From Mimachlamys varia (Eukaryota; Mollusca; Bivalvia; Pectinida; Pectinidae), in NCBI GenBank assembly GCA_947623455.1, contig OX392536.1, positions 10,349,282-10,413,281 on the forward strand: a DNA stretch of 64,000 bases, given 5' to 3'. Of this stretch, positions 11,380 through 23,900 are shown piece after piece. The notes under the pieces are model-generated. The model saw only the letters and a program-made list of their open reading frames with translations. It was not told the DNA's origin and ran no database searches. The position numbers and the translations under genes were made by a program. Positions within the stretch are counted from its first letter, which is position 1. Every line of letters starts with the position of its first letter.

Positions 11380-11505
11380 AGGCAAGTACACCAACATACC
11401 ATATTTCCACCACAACACAACAAGGATATAGACAGGTCCTAAAATGACCTAAGCTGTTGATTATATAGGGCATTAAACAAAATAAACAAAACCAAAAATA
11501 AATCA
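11380..11505 (+). mobile_element. SINE 3' part (AAAC-tailed)
   Basis: A motif order of CAGGTCCTAAAATGACCTAA, GCTGTTGATTATATAGGGCAT and TAAACAAAATAAACAAAACC matches the 3' half of the SINE at 11645-11812 (TGTCCTTAAATGACCCTAGC, CTGTTAATAGGACATAAAAC). The 5' half is not recognisable. Confidence 0.55.
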
Positions 11506-11644
11506 ACACTAAAGGAGACAATTACAACCTCTAATAAGTAATTGCCACCCAATATCACTTATATGCAGTGCAACTCATGTCATTGTAATTTATGATAAGT
11601 GTCGTTAAACCAAGAACAATAACATATTGTGTACCTTAAATTAC

Positions 11645-11812
11645 AGCCTCTAACAGGGCCTACGTGTGGCAGTGGCCAGGTACTGACCGTAGGTTGGTGG
11701 TTTTTTTCTGGGTACTCCAGCTTCCCTCCACCACTAGTACTAAACCAGGCATGTCCTTAAATGACCCTAGCTGTTAATAGGACATAAAACAAAAAACAAT
11801 CCAAAACAAACA
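11645..11812 (+). mobile_element. tRNA-derived SINE, AAAC-tailed
   Basis: The body contains GGTACTGACCGTAGGTTGGT, a CTGGGTACTCCAGCTTCC block, CCACCACTAGTACTAAACC, TGTCCTTAAATGACCCTAGC and a tail of CATAAAACAAAAAACAATCC. The same body modules occur at 52480-52618, where a clearer tRNA-like head is present. It lies in the presumed first intron of NCAPH. Confidence 0.65.
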
Positions 11813-11966
11813 ACCTCCAATACAGCTTTTGCCTCCATCTTGCCTCATTCACTCATGATTTTGTATGAGCTACAGCAACCAACACACAGGTATATACAAC
11901 AGATTACTACATGAATGTGTTTATCTTTGGTTCATATTCTCATTTTCTACTTATCTGCAGGTAATC

Positions 11967-14900
11967 ATGCCGGAAATGCGAGACATTTTGTCTCCCTTGA
12001 CAACTCCTAATATTCACAGAACACCTGTGTTTTCTAATATACCTGGTATATCACCCTCCACCAGTCGTAGTCATGTGGGCCTCAAAAGCCCCTCGGGCAC
12101 CCTGTTGGCAAGTGAACATGATGAGGCTGCGGAAAAGAGAGAGAGGCGGAGGTCAAGGGTCATGCAGCTCCAACAGAGGACGCTGGAGAGCCCTGTATCA
12201 CCTGTAGACAAGTCAGTCTTATATAATAATAAAATACACCATCAAAGCTTCTATATAAGTTGAGGAAAAACTATTGTTTTAATTATACAAAAATTCTCTT
12301 TTAGATTTTGCTTCTCATATTTATCATTTATTTAATCAATGCTAAATTGTTGGTGTATTATATGTATAATGAAAGATGAATAAAAATGGATCACCTTTCC
12401 TAAGTTTTCAACCTGGCAATCATGGCAACACATTTAAGTTTGGTATAGTTTGCTACTGACCCAGAATTTAACGATAGCTAGACAATTTATATGATGTTTT
12501 TACAAGAATCTTAATTACAAAATTTTGCAAAAAATCTATTTAGATATTTATAAACCAATTTACATGGACAAGTTTTATTTTTTTTTTTTCAGTAAAATAT
12601 AAAGAAATCATTTTTCATAAAATTGATATTTTCCACTTTTGAAAGATGTCAAAATATTAACCACACTTCACATCCTCTATATCCATATACCTATCATTTC
12701 ATTTGTAATGTTTCAGACGGAGATCTTTGACCTTAAATGGCCTGTCCAGTACACAAATAGCTGAGCACTATGCCAACTGCATCAAACTTTCAGCAGAAAA
12801 CGTAAGAATTCAACTGAGTTTCTCATAATTGTCAACCTTAAATTTGATTCTATAGTGCAAATGTATGAATATGAGCATTTTCCATGTATTTATGCATATG
12901 TAAAGCTAATCACTGCAATTTTATTGTAAATATTTTCATTTTATCTCTCATTCTGTAGTGTTGATTGGTATTGATGGACAACAAATTACTTCCCAATTAT
13001 TTCTTACTATGTGTTAATTTGTTTTTGAAATCATGTAAATTAAAAAAAAATAAAATTATGTGACTTCACACAACCAATTTAACTTGTAAATGTATTTTTT
13101 TAAAAGAAACAAACATGTTACACATTTAATTTCTTTATAATTATGAGAGATTAAATAGATGCAGATCAAATGAATTATTATAAAAAATTGATTCCATGTG
13201 TACAAGGTAGTTACATAGAAAATTTTGTGTAAAGGATGTGTATCTTCTTCAAATAAGTGCTTCTACAAAATAACTACTATTAAATAATAAATTTGATGTT
13301 TTGATTTGGTTTGATACATATTGGATGTGAAATATGTTTTATACATGTGTATAAGAAAATGCTGATAGATTACTGATAGCATGCTTTCTTGGTTTGTTTT
13401 TAACAGAAAATCACATCAAAGAATGCCTTCGGTCTCCACCTTATCGACTACATGTCAGACCAGCTCAAGAAAAAAGAACTGGAAAACTTTCAGGTGAATG
13501 TTAAACCTCTCTAGAAACTTACAAGTCCTTATAATTATAGTTCCTTATAGTGGGAATTTATCAGCTGTTTGCTGGTGTTTGTGAACTTTTTAGGAACACT
13601 CACTAAATAGTGCATGATGTACATGTGAGATGCTATTGGAGGAATGCACAACATACACGTTAAAATGTTCCTGATTGTTTATCGGGGATCTCCAAAGGAA
13701 AGTTAAACTTTATAGCATATTGGTATCTTGAAAACTGAGCAAATTGAGATGAAACAATTTCAAAATGGTTCAAGAAATAAATTTGGTAAAATCCACAAAT
13801 AAATCACTTACGTTTCACACCATAAGTTTTCAAAAAAAAAATGAAAGTGGACCAATATATAAGTTTTCTGTTATCACTCAGATGTTTTAGAGATAGAAGT
13901 TTGTAACATACAGACATGTTGGAATGTTAAAATTCTCTAACTAACATGGTATTCCAGGTTGCCAGTACTACACTTGATGCCAGTGCTAAGATTTACGCCG
14001 GTAGAGTGGACGCCATCCACACAGAGACATACAAGGTTTTATCTGGTCTCGGACGTAGCTCAGACAAAAACAAAGCAGGCGACGACCAAGGTACAATTTA
14101 ACAATGTTAAAATATCTAGAAGGGGTTTTATGGAAAATTTGTATGTGGGTTTATTAACAAAGGGCAGTTGATTATTAATGTTTGAATATTTCAAAAAAAT
14201 CAGCACATGTACAATGCTAAAATGTTTGTAGTGCTGTAGAGTTCTTTGATTGCATGCATTGTACTTCCTTTATGAAGTTGGAAGAAAAATGTTATAAAAT
14301 GCAGTTGAGTTATGTCCTTCTGATATGACTAAACCATTGTATGTCCTTGATTTGAATGTAAAAAAAAAGAAATATATTTTAATTGTCTTAACAGAGATGG
14401 ATGCTGATCCTAGTGAACAGGGAGCAGAAGATGAAAGCAAAAAGAAAAAGAAGAAGACACGAAAGAAGAACACAGTGGAGTCAAACATTAGAAATATTGA
14501 TATGAAGGAGAAAGACTTTGAAGCTAAGGTAGGAGAAAGAGGCGGGTAGATTTTAACTCTTTGTCTGCAGCTGGCAGAAGCTCTCGCTGGGACATTCCTT
14601 AATGTGTACAACTGCCGGCGCGAATTCCCATCCAACTTTTTCTAGATATGAACATGTTACATCACTGCCCACAATTTTTCGGCCTCGTTTCTAGTAAAAA
14701 CAACGATGGATTCCATGCTTTCTACTGCACAATTCTGGTTGTTTTTCTTTCAATAAAAAAAATTCTGATATGTAGATTTTTGGCAGGGAATATCAGAGGA
14801 CCGCATTTTCATCGATTTGACAGTGGTATGATTAAATCAAATTGTTACACACTTCTGAGAGTATTTTTAGCTGAAAGAATTACCTTAGATGACATCAATC

Positions 14901-17900
14901 ATGCCTTAATATGGAAGTTGAAAAAAATGAAAATACATCATAAGTTTTTGAAAAAAATACTTATTGGCTGGGTCTGGGGAGATAACTCCATTACACAGCA
15001 GGCAAAAAGTTAAAATTAATGTACATCAGTAGTGTATCAACACATTTTAGACTTAACAATGAAGAACACTTAAAATGTTAATAATGTTTTATTACTTTCA
15101 TTAAGGCAATTTGTCTGTATGGCAAAATATTAATACATTTGTATATTTGAACATAAGTCTTTTTATTCATTGTCATATAATCATCACTCGGTGGAACGCT
15201 AGTAGTAATGCAGTGTGTCTGGGAACTTTTCAAGAATTGCAGTCTTTTTGAGATAAATGTATATAGAAAGGTCCCACAACATTTCCAAACTTGAACATGC
15301 GATGTTCTTCTGCATGTTTCCAGGCAGACCCCCTGTTCCAGATAATGTCTGCCACGTTTGACGAGGGTGGAATCGGTAGTCTTCTCCTCAACAGTTTACG
15401 ATGTTTTGACGACCAGCAGGGCCTAGCCCTCGACTCGGGTACTCTGATTGGGCCGTGTCTGGAGTTTAGCGAGTGTTCTCAGCGCCAGGCTAATGACCTA
15501 AGTGAAATCATAGGTATGACAGACTCGTAACATCTCTACTGAAGAACATTGCATTTCAAATACCACTAAGGCGCTCCATAGAAAGTGGGGCAGCATCTAC
15601 AACATGAGTTACTGTAGGTTATGTTTCATTTTAGTGAAAGGAAATTTAAACATTTTACATTAACATCATATCAGAAAAGTTTACAAGACAAAGTAGTTTT
15701 GATCTTTTCTATTGAAATAATAAGGTTAAAATTTTCAGGTTAACTTTCTTCCGGGGTTTTCCCTGACACACAAAAACTTGCATTTTGACTCCTATAATAT
15801 GTCAAAGGACTCCCAAAATTGATTAAGCGTTTCTATATATTATTTATGATGGGAGTCCCATGACTACTAAATATATTACCAGACATCGCCCCAGTGCATA
15901 GGGGGAGGTCAGAAGTGGGGGGTGGGCTTATTACCAAACATGGGCTTATTCCCCGAAAAATACGGTAGATTTGAGTGTAACAGGGAAAACACTGTTTCTA
16001 CCATCACAGTTTAAGGATTAACTCTCTTTGAATAGCTGTGCACAACAATGGAATTTATGAACTGATGTATAAATGATGGAAATTGAAATGTTTTCATTTT
16101 ATTTCAATATGAAGAAAAAGTTTTACTGTGGTTTAAATATTTGTACATAGAATGTTTGTATGAAGTCATGACCAAAATAGTAAATTGAATAGTTTGAAGG
16201 TTTGAAAATTCCTACTGATATTCACTCTACAAAAGTTATCATGTGTTGAGCTTGGTGTTTCTCTCAAACACTGGTTTGGACAATATTTGTTAATACAACA
16301 CAATTATGTCTGAAGGTCAGACATTTGAACACAATATAGAGGATATCTACATGCAATATAAATTTGTTCTGACAGAAATTGTAGGCAACTGTAGTTCTCA
16401 TTAAGTGTTTATAGATAAATAATTAACAAGAGTATGCATTATCTCTTTAATGACAAAAACCCCCCAAAAAACAGTATGACAGAGCTGGTATGTACTGGTT
16501 TAATAGCCCATCATAGGAATTGTATATTTCATTTCGAGATCTGAAAAAAATTTCAATATTTTTCTATGAAAATGGTGGAATGTTGTACATAAAACTTTAT
16601 ATAAAAAAAGACTGCAGTGGTCTTAATCTTAATGGGAAACATCTGCTACAAACAGGTACTATAACACTAGTATCAAATAACTTATGTGTGTTTATCTACA
16701 GACCTGTCCCGAGGACATGACCTTGGACCACTAGAGATGTGCCCTAACTTCTCCACCTTCAACTGGGACGATGCCAATGAGGTACTGGTAAATGATGTGT
16801 CGGCTGTCTGCTGAAGACAACCGTCAGTCATGTTGGGACTCATTAAAATATTGTGTTGATGTGCGTAAAGCAAAACACTTAAGAATTTCAAAGCAAAAAA
16901 CTTAACCTTGTATTCAGATCTAAATCATATTTTGAGAAATTTTACGTAAAAACTGTGTTTGATTTAGAAATTATGAGAAAGAAGGTGATTGAGTGGAACA
17001 AGTTTTGTTTTTATCTTTCCTTGGATGATAGTCAAGGAAGTTGAGACCTAAATGTGTTACTTTTCCGGCTGCGGCATTAGCATTTAAGTCCGCTTTTCAC
17101 AATGTTATAATTATTAAGTTGAATTGAAACTTGGTCACATTACCCCATCTATCACTCAGAACATATTGAAAAGTAAATTGGTTGACAGGTTTTGGTATTT
17201 TGGGGCAAAAACAAGTGAGTTTTGAGAATTTACATTAAATTCCACTTTTTATAGTGCAACTGATATTGTATTGAATTGAAACTTTGGGTGGTTACTGATA
17301 TTACCATACTGATAACCTCATCAAAATTTAGAGGATATTTATCTGTGGGTTTTGGTATTTTGGGGCAAAAACATGTGGATTTTGATAATTTGCATTAAAC
17401 TTAATTTTGTATAGCAGTTTTGATATCTGATTGAATTGAAGCTTGGCCAAGTTAATCACATTATTTTAACATTATCCACAAAGTGTAAAAGGCGAGACAT
17501 AATTAAGCGTAATTCTTGTTTACAGACATCCATCCTCCCGTCTGGTCCATCCTCCCAGGCGTTTGACATTAATGCCGAGCCTGAGCCAATACCAGACATG
17601 GATGATGACCACAATGATGACCTCCCGCCGGACATGGGCGGCCTGGACATGGAAGACATTGGGAATGCAGGTAAGCTGTCATACCCTGTCCTCGGCAGAT
17701 CTTGGAACCTGTCAAAGACTTGGTAACACAGGTTCATTGTCATTATAAAATATATCCAAGGTGATTTATCTGAATCATGACAACCAGTACAGTAATGAAA
17801 TGATATACATAATATGGATTAAGAAATCTATCATTATATATTCCAGTTAGTATATTGTCTTTAGCAACTCAATATGGGGATCTGTAATAACATTTGACAG

Positions 17901-20900
17901 AGGGAGAAAGGCTCAGAGAAGTAAAATGATAAGGACAACATGCATTAATGTTCCATGATAAAATATTGCTAGTTCACATGTACATAAATATATCTGAAAT
18001 ATCAAATTTGGATTTGATATGTTGCTGTTCAGAGAGTTTGGTTTCACTTTCAGTTTCATTGTTAACCCTCATTTAAAGAGTCACACTTGAAATTTATTAA
18101 ATCAAAAACTGGGCACAGCCAGTTAAAAATGCAGGAGTAAATAAGTAAAAGCTGTAAAATACTTAGTCAGCCTCCAAACTGTTCGCAGCGTGGACATTTT
18201 CACTCTGTCTAGCTGTTTATATTAAGTGCTTGTGATACTATTAGTATTACACATTAGATTTTGTGTAGCGTTGAATATGTTTGCATGTGGATATAAATTT
18301 GAAGCGAAATCAGCGAAAATTTCCGCACTGCGAACAATTCCACTTTTGTAGTAATTCAAATACACTTCCACTGTAGTGAATGCTGATTATGATATTTTTG
18401 TGTATTAGATTCTGACACGAGTCACTGTGAAGGTGATGAAGCCCCAGACCAGGGAATATCTATAGGAGACGGCAAGGCTGCACAGCTCATGGACACAGTC
18501 ATGAAGGACCTCTCGTAAGGATACAAATTATCTTTTATATTTTGTTGTTAACAGAGGGAAGGTTATATTGCACACATACTTGATTGTAATTGAGCTCATA
18601 TATTTACTTTTCAATGGATCAAGATATTGAATTGTAATTCAGTAGGAAGATGTATAATGCCAAGATTCAGGTCAGATTCTGATTTTTGCGGTGGCTACAT
18701 TGACTTTCCAAGAATTTTAGAATTTTTATAAAATTTGTTAAAAATGGTATGCCCTAAATATGAGAGCCTTGTCTAACTCCAGTGGAAAATTCCAGATATG
18801 TACCCTTTCACCTTCATCAGAAAAATGATCAGCAAAGGGTATGCACACTGAGGGAGGTGTAAATTGTGTATGAGGTTGTAACGACAAATCGGTCATTTTG
18901 TCTACGCTGTTAGGTGTATATATACAATAGTTAAGTTATTGTACCAAAGTGACTCGATTTAGCTATGCTTTGTTTATGACTTGGTCATAAATGTGCGAGA
19001 GTCTGTGAACCCCCTCATCTCGATTTAGTACCGGATATTAGTAATGACTTGGTGCATACGCTGTTAGGTGTATATACGATAGTAAAGTTATTGTACCGAA
19101 GTGACTCGATTCAGCTACGCTTTGGTTTTATGCATTTATGACCTGGTGCAAACACAAGTCTTAATTATTTATTGGTTGTCCTACAGGAAAGGGTCGACGG
19201 GTACGTTGATGCAGGTTTTAGCGGCCGAGCCCTCAGACTACTCCTTCTTCAACAAGACATTACTGAGGACGTGGGCGGGCCCAGAACACTGGAAAAGGGG
19301 GCCTGTCAACAAAGGTTAGGGCACGGAATTCTAAACATTGAGAGAAACGCACAGGCCTGCATAGAATTATAGATGTCAAATCTCTTCATTTAATAATATT
19401 AAAGCCTTTATTAGGTTTCCTGGAATATTATAAAAATATTGCGAAATTTTAAACTTCAATATCAAGCTTTCATTTTACAGTGTTATTTGTAATGGTGAAT
19501 ATGTGTGAAAGGGCTCCAGTGCTTCAATGTGATTAGCACTAATTATTTTCATGTCATTGGATATTTGTTTTGTGAAAGTGAAGTTGGGTTTTTTTTGTGT
19601 TGTTACTTTCAGATCTGACTAAAGGTAAAGATGGCACGGACAAGTCTCAGAAGAAGGCGAAGAAACCTGTTTTTAAGATAGACTATGATGAGGAAATAGA
19701 CTTTGAGTTGCGATTTGTGCCGTCTAAGTCGGTCACTCTGACGAAGGCAACATTGACCAAGAACAGCAAAAACAAGAAAACTCTTCCTAAATACCTCCAC
19801 TACGAGACCGACAAACTCTTCAGGTTGTTTACGAAACCCAAACTCATGGTAGGTATAGCAGAACAAATTTTTTACATCCTTTAAATAGATCTTTCTCCAA
19901 TACATATCATATTGTTGTTTTCTTAAGATGCTGTTTCGAAAACATTATCCGAACATCATGAAACCTGAAAGAGAATGAAGTATGGACATTTCGCTTCTAT
20001 TTACAGATAAAACGACAAAATACATCTTCAGACAGTATGGATGATGTGATAGAAAACTATGACTACGAGAATGTGAACGACAGAGAAAACTTCTGCCCTA
20101 GAGATTTAGAAGTGAGTATTAGAACTTAGAAGTGATCATGACCTATAACTTTAGCAATCAGTGATCTTTAGTATATTGTTGATAAACACATCTTTATAAA
20201 AGGATAAATCAGCATTTAAGAATTTTTCTAGACTCTGATAAGACCCCACTGAAGATATGTAAATTATAAATATAATGTACAATGAAGAATAACCAGACTT
20301 CCTGGATTCATAGAACTTTCATAAAGAATACTTGACTGGGAAAGCTCCAACTCCTAGATATAAAAGTCTGCCAGACAGCGTGTCATTTCAGTACCATTTG
20401 TTCGAATATCTGTCAAAATATTTTATAGAAGAGTTTTTGCTTCATATTGGCTTTTAATAAAACTCCAAAGAATTTGTGGAAACAATAAAGAAATATCTTA
20501 AAAACTGTGTGATATTTGGATTTAATTTATGCACTATACTCATTTTAAATTGTGTCATTGAGAAGAAATTTCATTTAAGATATATAAAATATTTGGCTGT
20601 CATGTTTCTTTTGATGGAAGTGTTTCACCTCTCATCTGTCAGGCCATCTCAAAACGCTGCAGTACTTTATACTTTTATACGGGTCTAGAGTTTGAATATA
20701 ACACTCACACACTCGCCAAATGCAAGGTGATTTCTGAAATTGCAAGTAGAAAATTACTTCATTTTACGGCAAGTGGGTATAATGCCAGTTGAAAGGTGTA
20801 TGTAACTATTTATGATTCTAATCTGTACACATGTCAGAAAACGTTGTCGAAAGTATAAAACAAGTCATGAAACCAAACCGCACAAATAGTGCAATGTCTA

Positions 20901-23900
20901 AATTGTAGATTAGACTGATTCAGAATTCATCATAGTGTTTTCATTATCCACTTCAAAACTGCAAGCAAGTTTCTAATTTGGCGAGTTTTAATTTAACCCA
21001 CTCCCCACAAAATGTGAGTTGTCAGTTGATAAATTAATACAAAATTTTATACAATGTTACAGGCCGACCATGAGGACGAGGATGTTGACAGTCACATGGG
21101 AGAGTTTGATTTTACAGCAGGAGGCAGTGAGTTTAGTCAGTCACAAGATTCCCAAGACTTCGGGTCCCAGCCCGACCAGATGGACGGGACAATGTTGATC
21201 GGGGATAAACTAGTGGCCCAACCGCATAAGGTAAGACGTGACTTTACCACATCAATTAACACAGTTTTGTTTCGAGTTCAATTATGGAAACAAGTGAAAG
21301 TGACTGTTTGAGGCATTGTTTATATATCAGTATACAGGCAGAGATGTGAGCTTAAGCAAAGTAGGATGTTGTTTGTGAATAGCAATTCAATACCGGGGTA
21401 TAAATTTATGATAGTACTGTGTTACATTAGTCCTGTACTGCTTGTATTTTTTGGGAACTTTAAATTATTAAAGAACTACTTGTTAATTGCAATAAAACCA
21501 ATTTTTGCCTTAAATCAAATTTGTTAACATTGTTACTGGATTAGTATGTCGGTCATTTTGTTTTAAAAATTGCTGTAATGGGAAACTGGGCATAGGAGAA
21601 AAAGAAAACATTACAGTACCGGTATATAAATGTCTTGTCATACAGTGGTGTACACTGGCTATGTTTTGTGTTAACCGTATTAGTATTTATAAACTTTGGA
21701 CTCTAAAATTAATAAAATATTATTATATCTTTCCACAACAGGTAGCAAAAATAGATATTTCCTACGCCAAAACGGCTAAGAAACTGGACGTAAAGAGGCT
21801 GAAGTCGACCATGTGGGATATCATGTTACACGAGGCTGTCAAGGTAAGATGGCCGTCTTTGTCTGTTGATTAGTTTTGAAATGAAATATATATCTGAAGA
21901 TGGGACCATCTTGATTAAAATTATCATGAATCTTTCACTGAAAGATACTGTAAATACTCAAGCCGGTAATTGGTATGAGGATTAACTTTCTATATTGTCT
22001 AGATTATCCGGGGAGAACCACAATGAAACACAGGTAAATTCAGAAGCTTGTTATTGAATTTAACCATGACCCATTCTAGTTATCCCCAAATAAGCTTGAC
22101 AATATAGAAAGTAAATTCTTAAATAATGAGATTGAGACAAAATTTTACACTATATTTAGTTCAAATTGATATCAAAGTGTTATGTCATTATCGAAGCCTA
22201 CGGGAATGTCAGCAGGCTGATTGGCTCATTGTTCCTTTGATGTCACTGTAGTGTAAAGTAAAGAAGCTTGTGTGATAGTTAGAGTCGACTACCTGTCTTC
22301 TGTACTGCTGGATTTTATCTCCGTTAATTGAGAGAGAAAAAAACTGCTGCAGAGAAATTAATTTTAATGCCAGTAATGAAAATAAAGCGCATCATATCTA
22401 TAACAGAAGCAAAAGATACATCATTGCAAGTAATATCCTTGGAGTTTAGTGGTACACTCATTCTTAAGATGTGGTGTAATTGGATGAGATTTTTGTTTAC
22501 AGAGGTCAGTCAGTTCAGTGGTACAATCATCCTTAAGATATGGTGTAATTGGATGAGATTTTTGTTTACAGAGGTCAGTCAGTTCAGTGGTACAATCATC
22601 CTTAAGATGTGATGTAATTAGATCAGATTTTTGTCTACAGAGGTCAGTCAGTTCAGTGGTACAGTCATCCTTAAGATGTGATGTAATTGGATAACATTTT
22701 TGTTTACAGAGGTCAGTCAGTTCAGTGGTACAGTCATCCTTAAGATGTGATGTAATTGGATAACATTTTTGTCTACAGAGGTCAGTCAGTTCAGTGGTAC
22801 AGTCATCCTTAAGATATGACATAGTTAGATGATCTGGATCAAGAGATTTTTGGATGACTGATCACATCTCAATCAATAGGCCATTCAGTATAATTAGTGA
22901 TTTGGTTGACTTGAAATTCCATGTTCATGATAATCAATATAAAGAATTTGATAGATGTAAGATGTTTTCCTGTATTTTCATGGGTTTCTATTTCAAACAT
23001 TCTATTTGAAACATGGATTTTGTATACTGCGCATATTTATATTCATTGAACTGTAATCCCAAGATAATTTACATTTGGTTCTATGCACATATATCAGTAT
23101 TAGTGACTTTTGAAGTCATTTAAGATAAAAGAAAATGTTTAACTTGTTAAGTTCCTTTGACTGTTGATCTAGATCACCTGAATCCTATCATCTAACCTAC
23201 TATCCTAGCAACGGTGTAACAGACTTAGCTATTAATTTGAGTGCCTCATGTTCATAACAAAGTTATTAAAATAGAAAATGCTTGGAGAAAATACAAAAGT
23301 AAGAAAATTTCCTTACATTTTATGTATTTGTTCAGATCTAGTGTAAAGCAATAGCACAATAACATCAGTAGTTAAATGGGATGAGTAACGTTACACTGGA
23401 CAAAAATAGGTTTCCTGGTTGGGGAACAAACATTACCTGATATAATACTGTATCGTTAGTGGTATAACAGTGTTTTACTAATAATTCATTCACGGCCGGC
23501 ATCAAATGTCCTAAAAAATTTCTTCGAATTCAAATCAAGATTCTTAATTGTGAAACACTTGTAATGCATCAAATCTATTTTATAGTCACTCGTAGCTCTT
23601 TAAGAGTGGCTTTTGTGATATGTTGTATGTACATTTTATTGTAGCAATGTATATTTTATGCGAAAGGTGAGACTTTGATAAAATATCAGTATCTCTGTAT
23701 CTATTGTCAGTAGATTTGTTACATATTGATATATTCATTAAGTTCCTCTGTGTCTGTAGCAAGCTTATGTGTCATGACATCAGCCTTATAACTCACCTGG
23801 CCTGATGAGAGCCATTATATGAACTGGATGACTTCGTAATTTGAGCCATTTGAAAATTCAAAATTGTACTCATGGTGGGACTGACCCCCCCATGGGGCTG

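Noticed and set aside
11865..11966. Upstream in-frame start extending NCAPH by 34 codons
   Set aside because: A pyrimidine-rich acceptor (TACTTATCTGCAG) ends at 11960, and the upstream residues do not resemble the CAP-H N-terminus.
14270..15013. Two open frames of about 120 codons in NCAPH intron 5
   Set aside because: One is antisense to exon 5 and its flanks, the other crosses a dispersed repeat. Neither is supported as a gene.
22421..22822. 133-codon minus-strand frame with a 23-residue repeat
   Set aside because: By-product of the 69-bp intronic minisatellite. Its period is a multiple of three, so several frames stay open on both strands.
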